Shown in pieces: positions 7,151-14,406 of a stretch of DNA of 14,987 nt. The DNA comes from DASYRM01 sp036004405 (GTDB lineage Bacteria > Acidobacteriota > Vicinamibacteria > Vicinamibacterales > UBA2999). How positions within the stretch are numbered: position 1 is the stretch's first letter; every line of letters starts with the position of its first letter. The position numbers and the translations under genes are program-made. The notes under the pieces were generated by a model. It made no database searches, was not told the DNA's origin, and saw only the letters and a program-made list of their open reading frames with translations. The stretch is from assembly GCA_036004405.1 (NCBI GenBank), contig DASYRM010000157.1, positions 1-14,987 on the forward strand, given 5' to 3'.

Positions 7151-7762
7151 TCAGTCCCGGTGGAGGTCGGCCACGACGCGGCGCATCCATGCCGTGACGA
7201 GATGGTTCACGACCAGGTGCGCGTCTTCCACGTGGCCGTAGTCGCGCGAGTCGATGACCACCGCGAGGTCGGCCAGCTCGCGCGCCCGGCCGCCGTCGAA
7301 GCCGAGCAGGGCGGCCGTGCGGGCCCCGGCGGCGCGCGCGGCGACGAGCGCCTCGAGAACGTTGGGCGAGTTGCCGGACGCCGAGATGGCAATCACCAGG
7401 TCGCCGGGGCGGACGTAATAGGAGAGCTGCTCCGCGAACACGCGGTCGTAGCCGCAGTCGTTGGCCAGCGCAGTGATGAGCCCGACGTTGTCCGTGAGCG
7501 ACAGCACGCGGAAGCGCCGGATACCGGCCAGCGCCCTGGCGGGGTAGATGTTCTTGGCCAGGTCGCACGCCATGTGCGACGCGGTCGTCGCGCTGCCGCC
7601 GTTGCCGATTACGAACACCTGGCGGTCGTCGCGATAGGCCCGCTCGACCGTTTCGGCAAAAGCGGCGATCTGCGCCAGCGGCAGCCTGGCGACGCTGCTG
7701 GAGACCTCTTCGAGGTAGCCGCGTGCGAAGGCGTCGCGGACGGTGTCGGTGAGCTCAATCAC
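7151..7762 (-). CDS. gmhA: D-sedoheptulose-7-phosphate isomerase (GmhA-like, SIS domain)
   Basis: A 203-residue cytosolic sugar isomerase that converts sedoheptulose-7-phosphate to D-glycero-D-manno-heptose-7-phosphate, the first step of activated-heptose synthesis. SIS signatures are present: VFVIGNGGSATTASHMACD (49-67) with the phosphate loop and His 63, ISASGNSPNVLEAL (126-139), and the C-terminal GHVEDAHLVVNHL (176-188), typical of GmhA. I start it at GTG 7762 because GAGGAG lies just upstream (7770-7775, 7-base spacer from GGAG) and the resulting length matches the family. An upstream ATG at 7864 would add 34 low-complexity residues lying inside the kinase gene. GTG overlaps the end of the kinase gene by 8 bases (GTGATTGA). 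Adjacency to a heptose-7-phosphate kinase supports the substrate call. Confidence 0.92.
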   Translation of the reverse strand: MIELTDTVRDAFARGYLEEVSSSVARLPLAQIAAFAETVERAYRDDRQVFVIGNGGSATTASHMACDLAKNIYPARALAGIRRFRVLSLTDNVGLITALANDCGYDRVFAEQLSYYVRPGDLVIAISASGNSPNVLEALVAARAAGARTAALLGFDGGRARELADLAVVIDSRDYGHVEDAHLVVNHLVTAWMRRVVADLHRD

Positions 7763-8747
7763 GGGCGCTCTCCTCGACGTAGATGATCTTGCTGCCCTGG
7801 GGTTCGAGAAGGATGGGGACGGGGCGGAGCTCCGGCAGCGCGCGGCAGATGGCGGCGTGTGCATGCCTCGGCGCGAACAGCATGAGAAAGCCGCCGCCGC
7901 CGGCGCCCGAAATCTTGCCGCCCAGCGCGCCGTTGGCCCGCGCCCGTGCGTACCACTCGTCGATCTGCGCGGTGGTGACGCCGGACGCCATCGAGCGCTT
8001 GACCATCCAGCTCTCGTGCAGCACCTCGCCGCAGGCGTCGAGATCGTTGCCCACCAGCGCCGTCTTCAGCTCGCTGGCGAGCCGCGCCATGCGGCGCATC
8101 CCGTCGCGGCCGTGGCTGCTCCGCATGTTGTCGCGCTGCTCGGCGAGAATCGGGTCGGCCGACCGCGTGAGCCCGGTGTAGAGCAGCAGGAGCGAGGACT
8201 CGAGCGTCCCTCGCGTCGCCGATTCACAGACGATCGGATCGACGAAGACCGAGCCGTCGGGATTGAACTGGATGTACTGCAGCCCGCCGTAGGCGGCGAT
8301 GTACTGGTCCTGCTTGCCGATCGGTTTGCCGCAGCGGCGGATTTCGATCTCGCACGCCTCGCGCGCGAGCCGTTCGGCGCCGACCAGCTGATGCCGGTAG
8401 GCGTAGAGCGCGTTCAGCAGCCCCACGGTATAGCTGCTCGACGACCCGAGCCCGGTGCCTTGCGATGGGATGTCCGAGATCGACGTGATCTCGACGCCGC
8501 CGCCGATGGCGAGCAGCTTCAGCGATTCGCGAATCAGTTCGTGGCGGATCTCGTCCACCGAGTCGACGATCTCGGTGATCGAGTAGCTGGCGCGGATGTG
8601 CGAGTCGAACTTCGGGTTCACCGTGATGTAGATGTATTTGCGGATCGCGGTGCTCACGACCGCGCCTGGCTCGTCGCGGTAGAACGCCTCGAGGTCGGTG
8701 CCGCCGCCGACCAGGCTGACTCGCAGCGGCGTGCGCGAAATGATCAT
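7755..8747 (-). CDS. hddA: D-glycero-alpha-D-manno-heptose-7-phosphate kinase (HddA-like, GHMP family)
   Basis: A 330-residue GHMP-family kinase that would phosphorylate heptose-7-phosphate at C1, feeding the GDP-heptose branch. Visible motifs are IISRTPLRVSLVGGGTDLEAF (2-22), typical of HddA and related kinases, IPSQGTGLGSSSS (93-105) as the ATP-phosphate loop, GKPIGKQDQYIAAYGG (140-155) carrying the Asp of the active site, and GGKISGAGGGGFLML (276-290) as the C-terminal GHMP motif. Length is normal. The ATG at 8747 overlaps the GalE stop (ATGA, 8744-8747), and the 3' end overlaps gmhA by 8 bases. Placing the kinase directly before the isomerase is the typical heptose cassette. GmhB phosphatase and HddC nucleotidyltransferase, needed to finish GDP-heptose, are not in this window. 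The close relatives fucose kinase and other sugar-1-kinases remain a lesser alternative. Confidence 0.9.
   Translation of the reverse strand: MIISRTPLRVSLVGGGTDLEAFYRDEPGAVVSTAIRKYIYITVNPKFDSHIRASYSITEIVDSVDEIRHELIRESLKLLAIGGGVEITSISDIPSQGTGLGSSSSYTVGLLNALYAYRHQLVGAERLAREACEIEIRRCGKPIGKQDQYIAAYGGLQYIQFNPDGSVFVDPIVCESATRGTLESSLLLLYTGLTRSADPILAEQRDNMRSSHGRDGMRRMARLASELKTALVGNDLDACGEVLHESWMVKRSMASGVTTAQIDEWYARARANGALGGKISGAGGGGFLMLFAPRHAHAAICRALPELRPVPILLEPQGSKIIYVEESARD
7770..7775 (-). promoter_or_regulatory. Ribosome binding site GAGGAG deciding the gmhA start
   Basis: GAGGAG on the minus strand, inside the 3' end of the kinase gene, with GGAG 7 bases before the GTG at 7762-7760. It supports the internal GTG start over the upstream ATG at 7864. 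Confidence 0.7.
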
Positions 8748-9709
8748 GCGTTGACCCTCACCCAGCGCCAGGCGCTCTCGATCATCGATTCCAGGCCGGG
8801 CAGTGCCGGCGTCCAGCCGACGCTCTGGCGGATCCGGTCCGAGCTGGCGACCAGGCGCGCCGGGTCGCCCGGCCGGCGCGGGGCCGGCACCACCGCGATC
8901 TGCCGTCCGGTGACGCGCTGCACGGCGTCGATCACCTGGCGGTTGGTGTAGCCGGTGCCGTTTCCAAGGTTGAAGACGTCGCCGCCGATGGTGTCGAGAT
9001 GCGCCAGGCACAGCACGTGCGCCTCGGCGATGTCGCGGACGTGGACGTAGTCACGCAGGCACGTCCCGTCGGCGGTGTCGTAGTCGGTGCCGAACAGCTG
9101 AATCGCATCGCGCCGGCCCGACGCCACGTCGAGCAGGATCGGAATCAGATGCGTCTCCGGCTCGTGCCGTTCGCCGCAGCGCTGGGTGGCGCCGCAGGCG
9201 TTGAAGTAGCGCAGCGAGACGTGGCGGATGGCGTGGGCGCGGCGGTACCACGGCAGCGCGCGCTCGAACGCGAGCTTCGATTCGCCGTAGGCGTTGACCG
9301 GGCGCGTCGGCGCATCCTCGGGAATCGGCACGGCCGCCGGCTCGCCATACACAGCGGCGGTCGACGAGAACACCATCCGCGGCACGCCGCCGGCGACCAT
9401 CGCGTCGAGCAGGTTGAGGCCGCCGATGGTGTTGGCCCGGAAGAACAGCCCGGGATCGCGAATCGAGGCGTCGATGAGCGCTTCGGCCGCCAGGTGCACG
9501 ACGGCGTCGAAGTGGCCGGCGCGCATCGTGCCGACGAGCGCCTCGCGGTCGAGCAGGTCGCCTTCGATGAACTCGGCGCCGGGATGGACCGCGTCGCGGA
9601 ACCCGTGCGACAGGTTGTCGAATGCGACGACGGCGTGCCCCTGTTCGACCAGCCGTTCGGTGACGACGCTGCCGATGTAGCCGGCCGCGCCGGTGACGAA
9701 GATTTTCAT
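8744..9709 (-). CDS. galE: UDP-glucose 4-epimerase family protein
   Basis: A 321-residue extended short-chain dehydrogenase/reductase that would interconvert UDP-glucose and UDP-galactose (or the N-acetyl forms) in the cytosol to supply building blocks. It shows the NAD-binding VTGAAGYIGS (5-14), the active-site Ser/Thr in VFSSTAAVYG (113-122), the catalytic YGESK (Tyr 141, Lys 145), RYFNACGA (167-174) and LRDYVHVRDIAEAH, all typical of GalE. FNLGNGTGYTNRQVI in the C-terminal half also fits. The length is slightly short but complete. The ATG at 9709 overlaps the preceding stop as ATGA (9706-9709). Sugar specificity cannot be read from the sequence. Confidence 0.94.
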   Translation of the reverse strand: MKIFVTGAAGYIGSVVTERLVEQGHAVVAFDNLSHGFRDAVHPGAEFIEGDLLDREALVGTMRAGHFDAVVHLAAEALIDASIRDPGLFFRANTIGGLNLLDAMVAGGVPRMVFSSTAAVYGEPAAVPIPEDAPTRPVNAYGESKLAFERALPWYRRAHAIRHVSLRYFNACGATQRCGERHEPETHLIPILLDVASGRRDAIQLFGTDYDTADGTCLRDYVHVRDIAEAHVLCLAHLDTIGGDVFNLGNGTGYTNRQVIDAVQRVTGRQIAVVPAPRRPGDPARLVASSDRIRQSVGWTPALPGLESMIESAWRWVRVNA

Positions 9710-12252
9710 GATGAGTGCGCGGAGGAAGGCGCGGCTCCGACAACCGCCGAAAGCAGCCGCCCGGGAACCAGCAGGGTGACGACGAAGGCCGCCAGCGACA
9801 GCCACAGCATCGCCGCCTGCAGCGGCGGCGCGACGCCCAGGAGGCGGATGGTGTGCGCGCCCGCGGGCAGACGCACCAGGATGGTGTTGAACGCCGAGCG
9901 GTAGAACGGGACCTCCGCGCCGTCCAGCGTGACGCGCAAGTACGGGAAGTAGGTGTAGGGCAGCTGGCCCGCGGCGTCGCGATTCGACGCATACCCGACG
10001 GCAACGCGCTTGAGGTCGGCCGTGTAGGCGGTCACCGCGAGTCGCAGCGCCTCGCCGCTGCCCGCCTGGTCGGCGCGGAACGCCGGATCGCGGGAGATCA
10101 GCTCGCCGGCGACGCCGCGTGTCATGTCCACCTGCATGCGATCGAGCAGAGGCCCGACGAGCTGGTCGTAATAATGACCGCTGTAGTCGAAGGTCTCGGG
10201 CTCGAGATACTTGCCCTCGCGGACGATGGCGTCGTCGGGGAGTCCGGCGACCTCGCCGGCCGGCACCACCCGCGTCGATGCGAGGAGCGGGGTCGCGTGC
10301 GCGGTGGTGAGGATGCCGTCGCGAACGGTGTAGTCGTCGGACGCCGGGAGCGCCGGCGTGAACCACTGGTAGCGATCGCGGAACACGATCTGGCGAACCC
10401 CCATCACGTACAGCCCTTCCACCGAGCGGTGTCCCAGGCGGCCCGCATTCAGGTCGCGATGGACCTGCTTGACGATCTCCGCGCTGTAGGCGAACGAGCG
10501 GCCGGCGCCTTCGTGAAAGAACCCGAGCGGCGAGGGCACCGAGGCGTAGGCGGACGGAATGCCCAGCTTGTTGGGATCGAAGAAGGCATCGGGCGGCTGG
10601 GCGGGGTCGTAGCGCAGCACCTGGCGCTCGAGCGTCTTGTAGGGGCCCTGCGCGGCCAGCTCCTCGTAGACCGGCTGCTTGAACTCGTAGTGCTCGCGGA
10701 ACGGACTCTGGAAGGTCGTCAGCCCGAGATCGAGCAGGAGGATTCCGATCGCGATCGCCGCCGCGCGTGCCTCGAAGCGCTCGCCCCAGCGTGCGTGGCC
10801 GCGCGCCGCGCCCCAGACGCGCGAGCCGGGCGCGGTCGCGGCGACGATGGCCCACGCCGACAGCGCCGACACGAACAACGCGAAGAAGTCGATGTTCTTC
10901 ACGTTGTAGGACATCTGGTTGTGGACCATCAGCAGCGAGGCCGCCGTGGCCGCCGTGAGGCCGACCACCACCGGGTCGCGCCGCCGCAGGCCGTGCGCCA
11001 CGCCGATCGCCGCCATCGCGCCGATCGACAGCCCGACGTAGCCGATGGTGCCGCCGTCGCCCAGCGCCGACCACCGGAACAGCTTCACCAGCATGAGCGG
11101 CCCGAGCAGGTTCGGGATGAGCAGCGGGAACGCCGAGTTCGGCATCCCGCGGTGTTCGGCCATGCCCCACATGAACGGGACGAGCAGGAACGCGCTCATG
11201 AGGAGCGCCGCACCGGCCGCGGCGCCGAGCACGACCACCGTGCGCGCGCGGCGCGCCAGCGGCTCCGGCGTGACCGCCATGCGTCCGATCCAGTAGAGAC
11301 CGAGGAACACCAGGGCGAAGAAGGCGTAGCCGTGGTGATTGAGGATGGTGGCGGCGAGGACCAGCGCCAGCGCGATGAACGTCCGCCGCGGATGCGCCCG
11401 CGTGCGCATGAATCGCTCGGACAGGAGCAACGCGACCGGCAGCAGCAGGAAGACCACCGCCACCTGCAGATCGCCCTGGAACAGGATGATGTGCACCCGG
11501 TGGAAGGTGAGGGCAAAGGCGATCGCGCCGACGAGCGCGGCGAGGCGGCGCCCGGTCGCCTCGCGCAGGAACCACCACATCGTGAACACCGATCCGACGT
11601 GGCACGCCCAGAGCAGGAGTTTGGTGGCGACGTGGATGTCGCCGGTGGCCATCGTGAGGAGCGCCGTGGCGATGAAATACAACGGGCCGTAATGCGCGAG
11701 CAGCGGAAATCCGCCATACCAGGCGTTCGACCAGGTCGGTGCGTCGAGGTGCCGGAAGTGCTCGGCGAACATCCACGCGCGCAGCAGGTGCGTCTCGGTG
11801 TCGCCCATGAACACCTGGCCGGGCGAGAGGTAGAGGCGCGCGATCGTCAGCGTCAGCAGCGACAGCAGCCCGAACAGCACGCCGTTGGAGCGCTCGGCGC
11901 GCCACAGCAGATCGGTGGCGGCGGCATGCCGGCGCTCGGCCTGGACGACGTAAAGGAGCGCGCCGGCAATGACGAGCGCAATCACGACGTCTGCCGGACC
12001 AAGCACGGTCTGCCACGACGTCCGCAGCACGTGCCAGGCGTTCTGCCCGAGCGACGCCACCGGGGCGTTGGGCGCGCTCGCCAGGATGGCCGCCTTGAGC
12101 GCGCGCACGGTCACGAACTCGCTGGCCAGAAGCGCCGCGGCGAGCGTCCCGAGCGCGCACCACAGGCGCAGCACATGGTGCTCGCCGCCGAGCGAGCGCG
12201 ACATCGGCTCGACCGGCGAACGGGTGGCCGCGATGGAGGGGTTGGTGGTCAC
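9706..12252 (-). CDS. Large multi-spanning membrane protein, YfhO / PTPS-related / GT-C-like
   Basis: An 848-residue inner-membrane protein with roughly a dozen predicted helices, followed by a long periplasmic region and one final helix. After helices near 30-50 and 85-108 comes FMGDTETHLLRAW (148-160). The Asp/Glu pair in this first long loop looks like the metal or donor site of GT-C glycosyltransferases that use polyprenyl-linked sugars. It is followed by WYGGFPLLAHYGPLYF (178-193), a pattern I recall from PTPS-related membrane proteins. The C-terminal YLRVTLDGAEVPFYRSAFN (771-789) and LPAGAHTIRL (795-804) match the beta region that ends YfhO-like proteins. I start it at GTG 12252, which overlaps the kinase stop as GTGA (12249-12252); ATG 12204 is possible. 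It may transfer a sugar to the glycan or a lipid on the periplasmic side; the substrate is unknown. Confidence 0.75.
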   Translation of the reverse strand: MTTNPSIAATRSPVEPMSRSLGGEHHVLRLWCALGTLAAALLASEFVTVRALKAAILASAPNAPVASLGQNAWHVLRTSWQTVLGPADVVIALVIAGALLYVVQAERRHAAATDLLWRAERSNGVLFGLLSLLTLTIARLYLSPGQVFMGDTETHLLRAWMFAEHFRHLDAPTWSNAWYGGFPLLAHYGPLYFIATALLTMATGDIHVATKLLLWACHVGSVFTMWWFLREATGRRLAALVGAIAFALTFHRVHIILFQGDLQVAVVFLLLPVALLLSERFMRTRAHPRRTFIALALVLAATILNHHGYAFFALVFLGLYWIGRMAVTPEPLARRARTVVVLGAAAGAALLMSAFLLVPFMWGMAEHRGMPNSAFPLLIPNLLGPLMLVKLFRWSALGDGGTIGYVGLSIGAMAAIGVAHGLRRRDPVVVGLTAATAASLLMVHNQMSYNVKNIDFFALFVSALSAWAIVAATAPGSRVWGAARGHARWGERFEARAAAIAIGILLLDLGLTTFQSPFREHYEFKQPVYEELAAQGPYKTLERQVLRYDPAQPPDAFFDPNKLGIPSAYASVPSPLGFFHEGAGRSFAYSAEIVKQVHRDLNAGRLGHRSVEGLYVMGVRQIVFRDRYQWFTPALPASDDYTVRDGILTTAHATPLLASTRVVPAGEVAGLPDDAIVREGKYLEPETFDYSGHYYDQLVGPLLDRMQVDMTRGVAGELISRDPAFRADQAGSGEALRLAVTAYTADLKRVAVGYASNRDAAGQLPYTYFPYLRVTLDGAEVPFYRSAFNTILVRLPAGAHTIRLLGVAPPLQAAMLWLSLAAFVVTLLVPGRLLSAVVGAAPSSAHSS

Positions 12253-13343
12253 GACGAGTGGAGATCGAACGCGCGCATGGCACGCAGGTGGTCGCCCACG
12301 GCCGAGCCCGCCAGCAGCCGGCGCACGTTCGCGCGGCGCCCGTCGAGGCCGTCGCCGCGGCGGACGGCTGCCGGGTCGTGCCGCACGCCTCGCAGCAGCG
12401 CGGCCAGCTTCCGCCACACGAACGCCGGCTGACTCAGGCCGTCGAAGTAGCGGCCCGTGGTGGCGTTCATGCGCGCCTCGTTCAGCCGGTAAATCAGGAA
12501 GAACGTCAGCAGTCCGCGATACGAACGCTTGAACTCGCGCGACTGCGGGTTGAGACGGGCCTCACCGGTGATGTGGCCGAGATAGGAGCGCAGGAACGCC
12601 CCCTGCCACGTCCAGTCGGCCACCTCGCGGTCGTCCACGGTGCAGATCGCCAGCACGTCGAAGAGCGGGTGCGCCCCGCGCATGAACGCCTCGAGATCGG
12701 TGAAGGTCACGCTGCCGTCGCTGTCGTGGTAAAGCAGGTTGGTCGGCAGGAAGTCGCCGTGCGACGGCGCCGAACGGCGCAGCATCGCCGGCATCGCTGC
12801 TGCCACGACGGCCAGTGCGCGACAGCACTGCCACGCCGTCAGCTCTTCGGGCCACAGGTGGAGCAGGTGCTTGACCAGCACCTTGAGGTAGTAGACGGCG
12901 ACCGGCTCGCGATCCCGGATGCCCTCGAGGCGTCCGGCGCTCGCCGACTCCTGGAAGAGCGCCAGGGCGGTGGCCACGGCGCGCACCACGTGCTCGTCGT
13001 CCATCGTGGCCGGCCGGAGCAGGCGCCCGGAATCGAGCTCGGTGACGAGATAGCCCGCGGCGGACGCCCGGTAGCGCAACAGCCGCAGCGGCCATTCGGT
13101 CGACAGCTGCTGCAGCAGGCGCGCCTCGTTGTTCAGGCGGCGGTAGGCGTCGGGCGGCGCGTCCGGCCGGACGTACTTGAGGACCACCTGGGCGTTCTGA
13201 TCGTCGCGGCACAGGAAGGTCACGAACGAGTCGCCGTCGCCGCTGATCACGTGGGCGAGCGAGAGGCGGAGCTGTCGCAGCAGGTCCTGACCGACGGCGT
13301 CGGTCAGGTGGTCGTGCGTGAGCGGGGCGGTGCGCGTGGTCAT
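12249..13343 (-). CDS. Aminoglycoside-phosphotransferase-fold kinase
   Basis: A 364-residue cytosolic kinase of the APH/choline kinase superfamily. Nucleotide-binding and catalytic residues can be assigned: Lys 56 in VVLKYV, Glu 73 in NNEARLL, the catalytic loop SHGDFLPTN (His 195, Asp 197, Asn 202), and the metal-binding FTDLEAF (Asp 216, Glu 218), which replaces the common DWE. The remaining C-terminal helices are typical of the fold. The set is complete, so an active kinase is expected. The substrate is not an antibiotic by context: it lies between the ABC exporter and glycan genes, with ATGA at 13340-13343 shared with the ATPase and GTGA at 12249-12252 shared with the next gene. A sugar, a sugar-lipid or a small alcohol on the glycan is the likely target. 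This is inference. Confidence 0.85.
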   Translation of the reverse strand: MTTRTAPLTHDHLTDAVGQDLLRQLRLSLAHVISGDGDSFVTFLCRDDQNAQVVLKYVRPDAPPDAYRRLNNEARLLQQLSTEWPLRLLRYRASAAGYLVTELDSGRLLRPATMDDEHVVRAVATALALFQESASAGRLEGIRDREPVAVYYLKVLVKHLLHLWPEELTAWQCCRALAVVAAAMPAMLRRSAPSHGDFLPTNLLYHDSDGSVTFTDLEAFMRGAHPLFDVLAICTVDDREVADWTWQGAFLRSYLGHITGEARLNPQSREFKRSYRGLLTFFLIYRLNEARMNATTGRYFDGLSQPAFVWRKLAALLRGVRHDPAAVRRGDGLDGRRANVRRLLAGSAVGDHLRAMRAFDLHSS

Positions 13344-14392
13344 CGTCGTGACGCCGCCGCCGGAACCACCGCGGCGTGTTCGGCCGCGCGATCGAAGACC
13401 GCGCGGAAGGTTTCCTCGAGCGACTTCTCGCGGACCGTGCAGCGCGTGATCGTGACGTTGTTGAACAGGAGCTGCCGCAGGACGTCGCTGAGAGCCGCCT
13501 CGTGCGCCAGCGTCAGCTCCAGCTCGATGACGCCGTCCTCGCGCACCGCGCGCGTGCACGCCGTCACGCCTGCCTTGCCGCGCAGCGCTCCGAACGCGGC
13601 GTCGGGCAGCGCATCCACCAGCAGCGAATAGCCGACGGTCTCGTCCACCGCGGCGACGAGCCCCTCGACCGAGCCGACGTAGCTGACGCGGCCGCGATTG
13701 AGCGTCGCGATCCGGTCGCAGAGCTGCTCGACCTCGCGCGCGATGTGCGTGGTGAGAATCACGGTGTTCTCGAGGTGCCGCACGGCGCGGTCGCGCACCA
13801 GCTGCAGCAGGTTGTGCGCCGCCGCGGGATCCAGCCCGCGCGTCGGCTCGTCGAGGAAGAGCAGCCGCGGCTCGCTCAGCAGCCCGCGCGCAATCGACAG
13901 CTTCTGCCGCATGCCGGTGGAGTACTCGGCGACGCGTACGTTGGCCACGTCGGTCAGCATGAACAGGTCCAGCAGGCTGTCGATGCGCGCCTCCGCCCGG
14001 CGTCCGCTCGTGCCGTAAAGGCTGAGGAAGAAGCGCAGGTTCTGTCGCGCCGTCAGCCGCCAGTAGAGGCTGCGTTCTTCGGCGGTGACGAGACCAACCA
14101 GCTGCCGGACGCGGCGCGGCTGCTGCCGCACGTCGACGCCGAAGAGACGGGCGGTGCCGCTCGTCGGCGAGAGGATCGTGCTGAGCAGTTTCAGCAGCGT
14201 CGTCTTGCCGGAGCCGTTCGGCCCGAGCAGTCCGAACACCTCGCCCTCGCGGATGTCGAGCGACACGTTGTCGAGCGCGAGCGTCTCTTTCGGCGCCGTG
14301 CCGCGCACCGCGTCGGCGAGGGAGCGCTGCCGCTGATAGCGCTTGGTCAGCCCGTCGATTTCGACGGCCGGAGGATTCGACGATGTGGTCAC
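13340..14392 (-). CDS. ABC-2 type transporter ATP-binding protein
   Basis: A 350-residue ATPase that powers the adjacent permease. Walker A is GPNGSGKTT (57-65), the ABC signature is EYSTGMRQKLSIARG (156-170), Walker B is LLFLDEPTRGLD (177-188), and the H-loop is ILTTHIARE (212-220). The Q-loop region reads VTAEERSLYWRLTARQNL (102-119) with no canonical Gln, a form I recall from some DrrA/CcmA-like exporter subfamilies. The C-terminal 110 residues form the regulatory extension typical of these exporters; it is not an obvious carbohydrate-binding Wzt domain. I start it at GTG 14392, the only in-frame ATG or GTG between the permease stop (14407) and the first conserved residues. The intergenic gap is 14 bases with no clear Shine-Dalgarno. 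The cargo is probably a glycolipid or polysaccharide. Confidence 0.95.
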   Translation of the reverse strand: MTTSSNPPAVEIDGLTKRYQRQRSLADAVRGTAPKETLALDNVSLDIREGEVFGLLGPNGSGKTTLLKLLSTILSPTSGTARLFGVDVRQQPRRVRQLVGLVTAEERSLYWRLTARQNLRFFLSLYGTSGRRAEARIDSLLDLFMLTDVANVRVAEYSTGMRQKLSIARGLLSEPRLLFLDEPTRGLDPAAAHNLLQLVRDRAVRHLENTVILTTHIAREVEQLCDRIATLNRGRVSYVGSVEGLVAAVDETVGYSLLVDALPDAAFGALRGKAGVTACTRAVREDGVIELELTLAHEAALSDVLRQLLFNNVTITRCTVREKSLEETFRAVFDRAAEHAAVVPAAASRR

Positions 14393-14406
14393 GGTGATGG
14401 GTGCGG

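Noticed and set aside
9710..12283. Upstream extension of the GalE frame by 858 residues
   Set aside because: It is an out-of-frame reading of the YfhO-like gene; GalE begins cleanly at ATG 9709 with its NAD-binding motif at residue 5.
9715..12432. A 905-codon open frame on the plus strand
   Set aside because: Antisense shadow of the YfhO-like membrane gene; highly charged translation with no domain, and no supporting ribosome site.
12249..13343. Kinase as an antibiotic-resistance gene
   Set aside because: The fold matches aminoglycoside phosphotransferases, but the operon context and overlapping junctions point to glycan metabolism, and no specific resistance family is recognised.
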